A stretch of 64,000 nucleotides of DNA from Amycolatopsis orientalis DSM 40040 = KCTC 9412 (GTDB lineage Bacteria > Actinomycetota > Actinomycetes > Mycobacteriales > Pseudonocardiaceae). The translations under genes were made by a program, and so were the position numbers. The notes under the pieces are model-generated. The model made no database searches, was not told the origin of the DNA, and was given only the letters and a program-made list of their open reading frames with translations. Below are positions 50,731-60,013 of this stretch, in pieces (the first letter of the stretch is position 1; each line of letters begins with the position of its first letter). The DNA is taken from positions 1 through 64,000 of the forward strand of contig NZ_ASJB01000031.1 in the NCBI RefSeq assembly GCF_000478275.1. Direction: 5' to 3'.

Positions 50731-52544
50731 TCCGCCCTGGCATAGAACGTCAGCCGGTTTGCGGGTTTCTCCAGCCCGTGGCCTTCGTCCTTGAACAGCA
50801 GGTACTCGGGAGGTACGCCGTTGGCCCGCAGCTTGGCGACGATCTGGTCGCTCTCGGCTTGCGGGACCCGAACATCGTTGGCTCCCTGCGCGATCAACAT
50901 CGGGAGCGTCATGCTGTCGGCGTGGAAGTACGGCGATCGCGACCGCAGGAACTCGGGCTCGGTGTCCGGGTTGCCCACCTGCGCGTAGATCTCGGCGAGC
51001 ATCAGGGTGAAGTAGGGCGGTATCGCACGCAGGAGCGTCTCAAGGTTACTCGGCCCACACAGGGAGATAGCGCAGCGAAATACCTCCGGGGTGAACGCCG
51101 CGGCGCCCAGGGCCGCGTATCCGCCGTAGGAGCAGCCGTAGATCCCGATCCTGTCCGGGTCTGCATACCCGGACTCCACGGCGAACGTGATGGCGTCCAG
51201 GAGGTCGGTGTGCATCTTGGCGCCCCATTCGCGGTTGCCGGCGGCGGTGAACGCCTTGCCGTAGCCGGTCGAGCCGCGGAAGTTGACCTGAATGCAGAGG
51301 TAGCCACGGTCGGCCAGCCACTGGGCTTCCGGGTTCAGCCGCCACGTGTCCCGCGCCCACGGTCCACCGTGCACCAGGAGCACGGCCGGGAGCTTCTCGG
51401 CGTTCCCGGCCGGGAACGTCAGGTATCCGTGGATCTCCAGGCCATCGCGAGCAGTGAAGGAGAACGGCTTGACGTCGTTCAGCCTGCCGGCGAGACAGGG
51501 GCGGTCATGGAACAGAAATTCTGCTCGGCTGGTGACCCGGTCGTACACGTAGCTGGCGGTCGGTCCGTCGGCATGGACGTAGGAAACGACCCATGTGCGG
51601 TTCGCGCGGTCGGCGGCGACGATGTGAAGGTCTCCGTCATCGAGAGCGGCGAGCGTGTCCAGGTCGCGCTGGATCTCGCGGGTCAGGGCCTGTGTGTGCA
51701 AGCGTTCACGCTGGAACGACACCAGGACCGGCAGTTTTGTCGAGTCATCGACGAAGACCGAACCCACGTCGTAGGTAGGGTCTTCGGCGACGACCTCCTG
51801 CTCGCCGGATTCCACGTCGATCCAGACCAGCCGCGTGGCGTTGACGTCCGCTGACGTCTTCACCAGCAGCCGGCGACCGTCTCCGTCGAACCCGAGCGGC
51901 ACGGTGCTCAGAGCGTCGATCTGATCAACCGTCAGCAAGGGGCGCCACTCGCCGCCGACCTCGCGCACCAGGATCGTCCGGCCGCCATCCTGGTCCGACC
52001 GGACGCCGGCCCGCACGTCCAGCTGGCTGTCGGCCACCAAACAGAGAAGCCCCGGATTGTCGAGGACCTTGACCAAATCGCCACTCGCCACGTGCAGTTC
52101 GTAGACATCGTGCAGCCGGGGATTGTTCTTGTTGAGTCCGACCAGCACTCGGTCGGTGATCTGGAGTTCCTGGGCAAGCAACACTGCTTTGACACCGTCG
52201 AACGGTGTCAGGTCCCGGACCTCGCCGCTGCGCACCGATACGACGTAGAGGTGCGAGTTTTCGTCGCCGCCCTGATCCCGCAGGTAGAGGATGTGAGCGC
52301 TGTCCGGCGCCCACATGTACTCGCGAATGCCTCGGTCGCGATCGGCCGTGACCGGCCGGGCATCATCGTCGGTGCCGACCTGCCTCACCCACACGTTGAG
52401 CACGCCCTCGTGGGGGGCGACCCACGCCAGCCACCGGCCATCCGGCGAGATCGACGGCGTTATGTGCTCAGGATTGCCGAACAGATCGACACGCGGAACG
52501 ACGCTTCCTACACCCGTCTTCGGGTGCTGGGCCGTACTAGTCAC
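50679..52544 (-). CDS. S9-family prolyl oligopeptidase-like peptidase
   Basis: The product is 621 aa from the GTG at 52544 (AGGAG upstream). The N-terminal half is a beta-propeller (PSISPDGRWLAWVAP, REYMWAPDSAHILYLRDQGG). The C-terminal alpha/beta-hydrolase has nucleophile motif YGCSYGGYAALG, the acid in GANDVRVP and histidine in KDEGHGL. Such enzymes cleave short peptides or act as acyl-aminoacyl peptidases; no signal peptide is seen. The gene lies between two copies of a 450-bp duplication, so it may have arrived or been fixed with that event. Confidence 0.92.
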   Translation of the reverse strand: MTSTAQHPKTGVGSVVPRVDLFGNPEHITPSISPDGRWLAWVAPHEGVLNVWVRQVGTDDDARPVTADRDRGIREYMWAPDSAHILYLRDQGGDENSHLYVVSVRSGEVRDLTPFDGVKAVLLAQELQITDRVLVGLNKNNPRLHDVYELHVASGDLVKVLDNPGLLCLVADSQLDVRAGVRSDQDGGRTILVREVGGEWRPLLTVDQIDALSTVPLGFDGDGRRLLVKTSADVNATRLVWIDVESGEQEVVAEDPTYDVGSVFVDDSTKLPVLVSFQRERLHTQALTREIQRDLDTLAALDDGDLHIVAADRANRTWVVSYVHADGPTASYVYDRVTSRAEFLFHDRPCLAGRLNDVKPFSFTARDGLEIHGYLTFPAGNAEKLPAVLLVHGGPWARDTWRLNPEAQWLADRGYLCIQVNFRGSTGYGKAFTAAGNREWGAKMHTDLLDAITFAVESGYADPDRIGIYGCSYGGYAALGAAAFTPEVFRCAISLCGPSNLETLLRAIPPYFTLMLAEIYAQVGNPDTEPEFLRSRSPYFHADSMTLPMLIAQGANDVRVPQAESDQIVAKLRANGVPPEYLLFKDEGHGLEKPANRLTFYARAEWFLAQHLDGQYEPESA

Positions 52545-52649
52545 GCTACGAGTTCTCCTACTCTTGTATTCCTGGTTGGATACTTGGGTCTGCGTCGCGG
52601 GCAGGTCAGCACGCATTGGCACACAGATCACCCACTGCCCGTCCCCTGA

Positions 52650-53100
52650 TCTCCGAAAAGGGGCGGAACGTCGGCCCGCCGCGGCAGCGGGTCATCACCG
52701 CCGTTTCCTCGGCCCTGGCAGCGGTCCAGCGCACCGGCACGAACAGCATCAAAAATGTCCACAATGGTCACTCCCCTCATCATCAGGTGGTTCCGCGCGC
52801 CGGCGCGGCCACCGGAACCACGTAGCCAGGGCGGCGACGTGCTGTCACGGGTCGGTGGCGTGGCGGACTGGGTCGGCGAGGATCAGCAGGGTCCAGTCCG
52901 ATCTCTGGATGCCGGTCATCGCCTGCCACCGCGGGCTGAACCGCAACGCGTCCTGGGGCCAGGACGACGCGGGCTCCAGCCTGTGGACCCGATTTCTCAC
53001 CAGAAAGTCGCTGCTGACAACGAAACGGAAGTCCCCGGACAGGTCGGCGACGGCGGCACCCGCGATCAGCGAGCCGTCCCGCGGCAGCTGCGCGAGACAG
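52650..53100. repeat. segmental duplication, copy 2
   Basis: This is the partner of 49880-50340. Here it covers the decayed gene start at 52651-52771 and the 3' end of the glycosylase-like gene. Confidence 0.75.
52651..52771 (-). pseudogene. decayed 5' end of a copy of the gene at 49284-49997
   Basis: From a GTG at 52771 it reads MTIVDIFDAVRAGALDRC, almost identical to the start of the intact gene (MTIVDNADAGRAGALDRC). It then loses frame and stops. Confidence 0.65.
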
Positions 53101-53642
53101 GTGTAGAGAACATCCCACGACAGCCGCTGCCAACCGGACCGCAGCGCGCGAACGGTCGACGCCGCGGTGCGCAGCCGATCGCGGACCAGCGCCAGCCCGT
53201 ACACGTCGAACACGTCGTCGGACAGGTCGAGAACCTGTGCGGGCTCGGGAAAAAGCTGCTCCCGCCCCAGGCGGGTGCCATAACACTCGCCCAGCCCTAT
53301 CGCGGCGTCCCGGTACAACCCACGTGCCTGCTCGGCGGGCATGGTGCACCGGAAGACCGCGCCGACCAGCGCGTCCCACAGATCACTTGACCGGGCCCGC
53401 GTCACCGGGCCCCTCGCGAGCAGGACCTCACGCAGCCGGGAGCCGGTCTCGGTGAGCGTGGCCGGGTCGACGACGTCGACCCGCGGTGCGGCGCCGGGCC
53501 GCCCGTCGACGAGCTCGACCTCGATCTCGTGACCACCGCCAGAGGACGGGGTGGCCACGGCGAGCCACACCGCGTCCGGTGACCGCAGAAGCCGACGCAA
53601 CCGGCCCTGGCCATCACGCCGCCACCCTGGGTGATCCGCCAT
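52845..53642 (-). CDS. HhH-GPD DNA-glycosylase-like protein
   Basis: The product is about 265 aa; the start is uncertain (53642 or 53684). DLWDALVGAVFRCTMPAEQARGLYRDA near residue 115 corresponds to the W.AL...Q.I...QA helix of HhH-GPD base-excision glycosylases. PEPAQVLDLSDDVFDVYGL and LPRDGSLIAGAAVAD follow in the order seen in AlkA-like actinobacterial proteins, where the last would be the hairpin and the catalytic aspartate region. Key residues are altered (the usual G-x-G of the hairpin is diverged), so it could be inactive or repurposed. The C terminus is duplicated at 50077. Confidence 0.55.
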   Translation of the reverse strand: MADHPGWRRDGQGRLRRLLRSPDAVWLAVATPSSGGGHEIEVELVDGRPGAAPRVDVVDPATLTETGSRLREVLLARGPVTRARSSDLWDALVGAVFRCTMPAEQARGLYRDAAIGLGECYGTRLGREQLFPEPAQVLDLSDDVFDVYGLALVRDRLRTAASTVRALRSGWQRLSWDVLYTCLAQLPRDGSLIAGAAVADLSGDFRFVVSSDFLVRNRVHRLEPASSWPQDALRFSPRWQAMTGIQRSDWTLLILADPVRHATDP

Positions 53643-53701
53643 CACCGCCGGCCGCCGCCGCGCGCCCACGCCCTGATGCCTCATGGGTGTGGTTTGGGCG
53701 G

Positions 53702-54325
53702 TCACCTGTCCGCCCGCGTCCGCACCGTGGGCACGACCAGCTCGGCCGTCTGCCCCGTCAGCGTGCACATATCGCCGCCCTCGACATCGTCGCCGTCGCG
53801 GGCGGCCATCGAGACCTCCACTGCCACGTCGTCGGCCAGGCCGATCGTGACGGTGCAGAACGAGCGTTGCTCTGAGGTCGTGGCGACCGCTGGGAATCCC
53901 GCTACCCGCTGCTCCCGCCACATCCACCCCTCGCCCGCAGACCGTGACGGATAGACCGCGCTCAGTCCATGGCGATGTTTCGTCGCACAAGCGCCCCTGG
54001 TGATCATTCCGGTCACCGGGTTCTCCCACAGGCACGTCGGACCCGGCGACTCCGCACGGTCGACCTTCCCCGCGGTCTCGACACCCAGCGCCTGCCGGAC
54101 CTGTCCGGGCGTGAGAGCTGTCGTGCACGGCGAGCCGGATACCGCCGTGACCGGCAATGGATCACGCACCGCGGGCACTCCCGCGTACGGCGGCACCCGG
54201 GTCGTCAACCCGATCGTCCGGGTTGACGTCGGCGACGGCGGCAGCGGGCTCACCGGGGCTGGGCTGCATCCGGCCACGACCGTCGCGATCAGTAGCGCCG
54301 TGCTCGACCCGGCCAGCCTGGTCAT
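53702..54325 (-). CDS. DUF3558-type lipoprotein
   Basis: The product is 207 aa. A signal peptide with lipobox VAGC (cysteine 20) is followed by a Pro/Ser/Thr-rich linker. It has a folded domain with LTPGQVRQALGVETAG, a CLWEN motif and a final CTLTGQTAELVV, as in DUF3558 proteins of Pseudonocardiaceae and mycobacteria. It should be anchored on the outer face of the membrane. The start overlaps the stop of the upstream EEP gene (ATGA). Function of the family is unknown. Confidence 0.8.
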   Translation of the reverse strand: MTRLAGSSTALLIATVVAGCSPAPVSPLPPSPTSTRTIGLTTRVPPYAGVPAVRDPLPVTAVSGSPCTTALTPGQVRQALGVETAGKVDRAESPGPTCLWENPVTGMITRGACATKHRHGLSAVYPSRSAGEGWMWREQRVAGFPAVATTSEQRSFCTVTIGLADDVAVEVSMAARDGDDVEGGDMCTLTGQTAELVVPTVRTRADR

Positions 54326-55233
54326 GCTGCCGCCTCGACGATGACGTCTGCGCTGACCATCAGATGGTCATTCCGGGGCGCACCTCTGCCGAGGAGCGGA
54401 TGGCCGTGGACGGCGTACGTGTCGGGGTCGAAGCGGGCCGGTGACCGCTTCGAGAGCACGATGCGATCGATCCGCAGCGCGGTCTCCGGATCGGTCGTGG
54501 TCGGGGTGAAGTCACCGGCGACCTGGCCCGCGTCCCACCAGCCATGCTCCAGGAACCGGTCCATCCCGGTGTGCGTGACCCAGGTGCCGTCCGGACGGCG
54601 GATGCCTTTCTGGCTGCGCATCCACGGACGGCCCACCCGGTCGCAGCGCGCACCCCAGTTCCTATACACCGTCTCGCCCTCTGCCGAGCTGGTCGTGTTG
54701 AAGTCGCCGGCGTAGAGCGCGTTCTCCGACGCGCCCTGACCGTCCTGATCCGCCTGTTCGGTCAGGCCGGTCGGGCCGCGGGATCCGTTCCAGTGCAAGC
54801 ACTTCAGCCGAAACGGGTGGTCGTTGATGGTGGCGGTGAGGGTGTTGGCCAGCTGGGTCCGCCTGCCGGCGAGCCCATACCAGGCGCGCGGCTGGATGAT
54901 GCGGGGGTCGACGAACAATCCGGGGACGTTCACCGATCCCGGAACCTCAGAGATCCAGGCCCGGTAAGGGACCTCGCCGAACTTCCGGCCATCGGGACCA
55001 AGGGTCGTCCACAGCGAGCCGAGCAGCTTGAGGACTTCCTCGATCGGATCCGGATCGTGGGGTGTGCCGGTGTAGTGGGTGCACTCGGACAAGTACAGCG
55101 CGTGCGGCGCTTCCTGAAGTGGTGCGAGCATCGCCGCGAGCTTGTCGTGTTCGTGGAACCGAGTCTTGCGGTTGTACCCCGCGCGCTTCAGATTCGCCGT
55201 CGCGACCCGCAGCCGCACAGCCGTGTCCGTCAT
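54322..55233 (-). CDS. endonuclease/exonuclease/phosphatase-fold protein
   Basis: The product is 303 aa. The ATG at 55233 has GGGGAG upstream. EEP landmarks are VATANLKRAG near residue 10, ALYLSECTHY near 45, ENALYAGDFNTT near 180, ALRIDRIVLSK near 260 and APRNDHLMVSADV at the end (catalytic D and H). It cleaves phosphodiester bonds in nucleic acids or signalling lipids. It is coupled to the lipoprotein gene. A second EEP gene lies at 55660-56733. Confidence 0.8.
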   Translation of the reverse strand: MTDTAVRLRVATANLKRAGYNRKTRFHEHDKLAAMLAPLQEAPHALYLSECTHYTGTPHDPDPIEEVLKLLGSLWTTLGPDGRKFGEVPYRAWISEVPGSVNVPGLFVDPRIIQPRAWYGLAGRRTQLANTLTATINDHPFRLKCLHWNGSRGPTGLTEQADQDGQGASENALYAGDFNTTSSAEGETVYRNWGARCDRVGRPWMRSQKGIRRPDGTWVTHTGMDRFLEHGWWDAGQVAGDFTPTTTDPETALRIDRIVLSKRSPARFDPDTYAVHGHPLLGRGAPRNDHLMVSADVIVEAAA

Positions 55234-55659
55234 ACGTTCTCCCCGCCCTCTGATCACGATCTCACCGCGACCCTCATCCACTCTTTCCCTGCCGCACCAG
55301 CCATCCCGCGCAGCCACGGCCACACGTTCGCCTCCGGGACCACGCCTACCGGGATCGCGTGCGCCCGCCACCCCCAGCCGATCCAGCGACCGCTCATAGC
55401 GGGGTAGCCACGACACGACGGCCCCGCTGCCGTCCCCGGCCCGAACACCCAAGACCCGGCTGGTCGCCGCCGGGTACCTGAAAGGTCTGCTCACCGATCG
55501 ACGACCGCGGGGCGGACCGGGCACTTACGCTGCCGCCTACCACGGATCCGCCCCGGCGTACCGTCGCGTCCTGACCACGAATCGCGCGACGGGGCCGTAA
55601 CGCCTCCTCCCGACTGGACGGGACTGCGTAGCCCCCGGCGACCTGCGCCTGCGATGCCG
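55234..55659. other. gene-free stretch
   Basis: No supported gene. Short open frames have no ribosome site, and no repeats were noticed. It presumably holds the promoter of the EEP/lipoprotein operon. Confidence 0.4.
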
Positions 55660-56733
55660 CTATCCATCGGCCGCTCCACGAGACCCCGCGGCTATCGCCG
55701 CCGGGGCGTACGTCACGACGAACGGCAGATGATCCGACGCCCGCCGCGTCAGGTCGCTGTCGATGACCTCACACGACACCAGCGCGGACACCACATCTGT
55801 CGTGGTCCGGACGATGTCCAGCCGGCGCAGCCCGCACACGTCGTCGCCATCCCAATGCCCCACCGTCGCCGCCCACGGAGCCTCCAAAGCTGCGGCCGCG
55901 TCGACCAGCCCGCCGTCGCGCAGGATCCGCCCCGCGGACCGGTCCGCTTCCCAGCCGAGGGTCCCGTCGCCGTTCGTCCAGGTCCTGCACTGGAAGACGA
56001 ACTCGCGATGCCAATCCACCGACCGGCACCGTTCGCCGTGCCGGACGTGATACGGATCCCGGTCGTACTCCGGTGCGACAGCCCAGCCATCGCAGACCCG
56101 CAGGTGAGCCCCAGCCCGGTCCGCGGACACACCATTCCAGTCACCACCGACCAGCGTCGGCTGGTGCGGTGGCCGGAACACCTGCTTCAGGACGACCTCA
56201 GCCTCGTCAGCGCGCTGACGTAACCCGTTCGACCGCGCGTGATAGGACGCGTGCGCCACCGGTCCCACCGCACCGACATCAAGATCGACCTGCAGATACG
56301 CATGCCACAGCGCCCGACCGGACACCGCAGCGAACCCGCCCGCCGGGCTCAGCTCATCCGACCACATCAGCCCCGGGTGGTAACGCTGACTACCGACCGC
56401 GACGGCCGGCCTGTTCCGCTCATACTCACACCGCAAGCCAGTCGCCTCGGCCAACGTCTGCAGCCGCCACCCCGCACGTACCGCCTTGCTCCGCGAACCA
56501 GACCATGGCCACCAGCGACGACACCCCCGCCCCGACCGGACACCCGCCGCTGGATCTCCGGCGATCAACTCCTGCACCGCGACCACCAACGCATCACCCG
56601 CCGCGGACGCCGTCGCCCGCGCCTCACGGATCACCCTGTGGACCAGCTCAGCCCGCTCAGGATCCTCCCCGTAGCGCATCGCGTTGTAGGTCATGACCTG
56701 GACACGACCGGACCGCGCAGCGGGCCCGCGCAT
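55660..56733 (-). CDS. second endonuclease/exonuclease/phosphatase-fold protein
   Basis: The product is 357 aa. The ATG at 56733 has GAAGGG 8 bp upstream, inside the end of the preceding gene. EEP motifs present are VMTYNAMRYG near residue 13, VVAVQELIAGD near 52, LVGGDWNGVS near 195, RRLDIVRTTTDV near 305 and SDHLPFVVTYAP at the end, which supplies the final aspartate and histidine. Its substrate may be DNA, RNA or a phospholipid. It is adjacent to the hypothetical gene at 56735 and probably co-translated. Confidence 0.82.
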   Translation of the reverse strand: MRGPAARSGRVQVMTYNAMRYGEDPERAELVHRVIREARATASAAGDALVVAVQELIAGDPAAGVRSGRGCRRWWPWSGSRSKAVRAGWRLQTLAEATGLRCEYERNRPAVAVGSQRYHPGLMWSDELSPAGGFAAVSGRALWHAYLQVDLDVGAVGPVAHASYHARSNGLRQRADEAEVVLKQVFRPPHQPTLVGGDWNGVSADRAGAHLRVCDGWAVAPEYDRDPYHVRHGERCRSVDWHREFVFQCRTWTNGDGTLGWEADRSAGRILRDGGLVDAAAALEAPWAATVGHWDGDDVCGLRRLDIVRTTTDVVSALVSCEVIDSDLTRRASDHLPFVVTYAPAAIAAGSRGAADG

Positions 56734-56734
56734 G

Positions 56735-57355
56735 CTAAATCCCTTCTGCAATCGTCAAAACGCCTGTCATGACGCAACGGACTAGAACCGCGAGGTTTCC
56801 TTCTTCGAATCCGGAGTCGCGCAGGTCTCCGCTGTGCGACAGCACATCGCCCTCCGCGTTCATCAACGCCATAACCGTCGACGACCGTGCGCGAACGACC
56901 TGGGCATCGCTGGCACCAGCGCGCTCGACATGCCCCTGCCACGCCGCACGTTGGACCTGTTGATAGGCCAGCAGCGGCCGATCAACACGCACCGACGACC
57001 ACCAAGTCCGGGGAACTGCAGTCGATGAGGTGTCAGAGGTGACGAACGGAAACCAAGTTGTGGCGGCCTCTGATGCATTACCCAGGCAGCGCACACAGTC
57101 CACAGGGGACAGTCGTACACGGAATGCCGGTGCCCCTCGACGCCCCCTGTGGACATGGCCTGCACGAACAGACGCCGATAGGCATAGCGGAATGAGGATC
57201 TGACTCTGGTGCCACGCATCGAGATCAAGCACGTGCACGACGGTTGACTGAGCCGCTGAAACCCCATAGGTACCGGCAGGCCATTCCGCAGGCAAAGGCG
57301 GGGCTCGCCGAACCCTCCCTCCGCGTTCTGCCTCAACAGATCGCTGTTGCGGCAT
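56735..57355 (-). CDS. hypothetical protein upstream of the EEP gene
   Basis: The product is about 206 aa. The stop at 56735 is immediately followed by the EEP start at 56733, and the EEP ribosome site is inside this gene, which supports it as real. It has an alternating strand/helix pattern (STVVHVLDLDAW, AQVVRARSSTVMALM, GNLAVLVRCVMTGVLTIAEG) and two cysteines, but no family is recognised. The start is uncertain because no ribosome site is visible before the ATG at 57355. Confidence 0.5.
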   Translation of the reverse strand: MPQQRSVEAERGGRVRRAPPLPAEWPAGTYGVSAAQSTVVHVLDLDAWHQSQILIPLCLSASVRAGHVHRGRRGAPAFRVRLSPVDCVRCLGNASEAATTWFPFVTSDTSSTAVPRTWWSSVRVDRPLLAYQQVQRAAWQGHVERAGASDAQVVRARSSTVMALMNAEGDVLSHSGDLRDSGFEEGNLAVLVRCVMTGVLTIAEGI

Positions 57356-57638
57356 GAACACTCGTGAGCTACTTGAACTCTCCTCCCTGGAACGTGACGT
57401 CTCAGGCATCGCGAGGCTTTCACTGTGCTTCCTTCGCAAGACGACCAAACGAATTCCGCCGGCCAGCATTGAGCAGCGGAGGCGTCGGCCAGGCACGACG
57501 CGGAACTGCGGAACACGTCCCCAACAGACACATGATCTTGCGGTGCGACAACTGACCCGCACCAGGGCGCCCGGTCAGCCGTAACCGGAAGCGAACCGGA
57601 AGTTTGGTAGCCTTGACCAGCGACAATGTAGGTCACTC

Positions 57639-59015
57639 GTGCCCGAGAGGAGCCTGGTGAAAACTTCACGTCCCGGGTTGGTTGCTGATCGTGCTGCAGC
57701 AGGTCACACCCAGGAAAGCCTGGCGGCAGCCCTAGGAGTGGATGTGAAGACGGTTCGAAACTGGGAGAACGGTACCTATAAGCCCAGCACTCCCGACCTC
57801 CAGCGGCGCCTCGCCAAGGAACTCCGCATCACACGACGCCAGCTCACTCTGCGCCTAGAGTCGACCACTGAGAACACAATCGACCGACACGATGATGAAC
57901 AGGTCGACGTTGAGCGAACAGCGGGCGACGCGTCGTTAGCGCAGGATCGGCTAGACGCCGTCCCTGACCTGGCAAACGGTGCTGAGTTCGTCGAAGGACG
58001 GCGAGAGGATGTGGCGCGGCCGGGGACCTCGGCCCCCAGTGTGGTGCATTCCGATATACCGCGGCTTCGTCGCGTCTTGGATACTCGGGATCTTCCCGAT
58101 GACGGACCTGTTCGCTCGTTTTCCGAGTTGACGCTGGCGGTTCGAGCGGTCGTGGGGCGGCGGCTGCAATCGGACTATGCCGTTCTTGCGGCCGACGTCA
58201 ACGACCTCTTGCCTGAACTGCACAGAGCAAACCTTTCTGCGCCTTCTAGGCTTGTGCACCAGTATGCTGCTTTGCTCACGCACGCCTATCGGGCGGCCGA
58301 TGCGATCGCCGACAAATTCGGGTACTACGACCTGTCGGCGCGGATTATCGATCTGATGAGAGACACGGCAGAGCTATCGGGGGACGCGCTACTCGCCGGC
58401 AGTGCCGCGTATGTCCGTGGCGAGGTGTACTTCGCCTCCCAGGACTTGGAAGCCGGCGGTCGCATGCTGACGGCGGCGGCCGACAAGATCCGCGTCAGTG
58501 CGTCCGAGACCGCCGCGGCAACGTACGGCACATTGCACATGCGCGCGGCGGTCATGGCCGCGCGGGCGGGGAGTGCGCTACGAGCGCGCGACCACATCCA
58601 GGAGGCGCAGCAGGCAGCACAGCAGGTGAACGAGGGCGTCCACCTGGGAACAGCTTTCGGGCCGCCGTCGGTGCGTATCCATCAGTTAGCGCTCGCCGTC
58701 GAACTCGGCGACGTCGGCGCCGCCTTACGGCTCGCCAGCGGCTGGATACCGCCGACCACGATGCCCGCAGAGCGCCGATCGCACTTCTACATCGACCTGG
58801 GGCGCGCGTTCCACCTCGCTGATCAGCCCGACCGTGTGCTGAGGGCGTTCAGGGAGGCTGGCCGTATCGCGCCCGAGCACGTTCGCGAACATCCGCAGGT
58901 CATCGACGTGGTCGACCACCTCGAACTCACCACCCGCGGTGACTTGCGCGATGCCTTCAGAGGATTCGCGGCCGGATTGGTAAAGCCGCAGGGCCGGAGC
59001 GCTTTCGGACCGTAG
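57639..59015 (+). CDS. XRE-family regulator with helical-repeat C-terminal domain
   Basis: The product is 458 aa (452 from the alternative GTG at 57657, which has GAGAGGAG 4 bp upstream). The helix-turn-helix is HTQESLAAALGVDVKTVRNWENGTYKP at residues 22-49. A charged linker leads to a TPR-like domain from about 175 (HQYAALLTHAYRAADAIADKFGYYDL, RARDHIQEAQQAAQQV). This is the widespread actinobacterial XRE-TPR type. It is divergent from the EEP cluster and converges on the HAD gene. Confidence 0.82.
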   Translation: MPERSLVKTSRPGLVADRAAAGHTQESLAAALGVDVKTVRNWENGTYKPSTPDLQRRLAKELRITRRQLTLRLESTTENTIDRHDDEQVDVERTAGDASLAQDRLDAVPDLANGAEFVEGRREDVARPGTSAPSVVHSDIPRLRRVLDTRDLPDDGPVRSFSELTLAVRAVVGRRLQSDYAVLAADVNDLLPELHRANLSAPSRLVHQYAALLTHAYRAADAIADKFGYYDLSARIIDLMRDTAELSGDALLAGSAAYVRGEVYFASQDLEAGGRMLTAAADKIRVSASETAAATYGTLHMRAAVMAARAGSALRARDHIQEAQQAAQQVNEGVHLGTAFGPPSVRIHQLALAVELGDVGAALRLASGWIPPTTMPAERRSHFYIDLGRAFHLADQPDRVLRAFREAGRIAPEHVREHPQVIDVVDHLELTTRGDLRDAFRGFAAGLVKPQGRSAFGP

Positions 59016-59657
59016 TCAGGAAACGAGCAGACCTGGAAGTTCGACGAGCGAGTCGATCACCCAGTCAGCGTTCTCACGCACAACCGGATCATCGGCCCAC
59101 AAGTACCCCCACGGGCCGCGGCGGATCAGCCCAGAGCGCAAACCGGCCGCACTGGCAGGGACCACGTCGTTGTCCCGATGATCGCCGACGTAGAGGATCT
59201 CGTGCGGCTCCCCAGGGGCGAACTCGATTACTTTCCGAAAGAACTCGGCGTCTGGCTTCGCGACTCCCCACTCCCCTGACGTGGCGATCGCATCGACGGG
59301 CAAGGCGAGCCGTCGAAGAAGCCCTGCGACACGGTCGGTTTGGTTGCCCGCGATCCCGACCCAGTAACCCGCCGCCCTCAAGGCTTCTAGTGCCTGCCGC
59401 ACGTCGGGATAGAGATCTGACTCCTCGATCCGCTCGCCAACACCAGCTTGTTCCCGCAACTGACGCTCAGCGGCCAGATCGAAGCCGGGCCGAATGAGTT
59501 CGAACGCCTCAACGTTGTTGCGACCAGACGCTGTGACCGCGCCAACCAAGCCGGAAAGCGTGTTCAACGGCACGCCGAGCCAATCGGCCCACGCCGCCCA
59601 CTCCCGATCGTCCTTGATCAGGGTTTCACCGACATCGAACACCACGGAGCGGATCAC
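59016..59657 (-). CDS. HAD-family hydrolase
   Basis: The product is 213 aa. The GTG at 59657 has AGGAG 4 bp upstream. Motif I is VVFDVGETL; the family usually has DxD, and here it is DVG with G replacing the second acidic residue. Motif II is IAGNQ, the lysine lies in VAKPDAEFF and motif IV is ILYVGDHRDNDV. The cap helices are between residues 20 and 85. It is likely a phosphatase or dehalogenase-like enzyme of unknown substrate. The change in motif I suggests altered or lost phosphatase activity. Confidence 0.85.
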   Translation of the reverse strand: MIRSVVFDVGETLIKDDREWAAWADWLGVPLNTLSGLVGAVTASGRNNVEAFELIRPGFDLAAERQLREQAGVGERIEESDLYPDVRQALEALRAAGYWVGIAGNQTDRVAGLLRRLALPVDAIATSGEWGVAKPDAEFFRKVIEFAPGEPHEILYVGDHRDNDVVPASAAGLRSGLIRRGPWGYLWADDPVVRENADWVIDSLVELPGLLVS

Positions 59658-60013
59658 GCAGCTCCTACCTCTCTCCGATCCTCCACTGGTGACTATCGGA
59701 CTCGCGATCCGTCCTCTGCCCCTCGCAACGCAGCCCGTAAGCGCCACTCATCTTGGTGCACAACCCTATCGGGCACGTTGACACCCAAAGGCCAGAGTGC
59801 CCACGGCCATCGAACCGATGGTTAGACCGCCTCACCCCAGGGTTACGCCGGACGGGTGGTTCCTTGAGAATACGCCAGACGTGAGCCGCTATTTCCGCTG
59901 GTCAAAGGGCCTGACCTTCCGGTTGCTTCCGGTCACCGCCCGGTTGACCTTCCTGGTCGTCCACCCCTCTCGTCAACAAGATCACTCCATCACATTTCGA
60001 GGGGTTGATGCAC
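59658..60013. other. intergenic control region
   Basis: This is the space between divergent HAD and methyltransferase genes; no gene is recognised. It ends with the GAGGGG ribosome site of the gene at 60014. Confidence 0.4.

Noticed and set aside
55254..55448. 64-codon minus-strand open frame
   Set aside because: Too short and without start signals or family resemblance.
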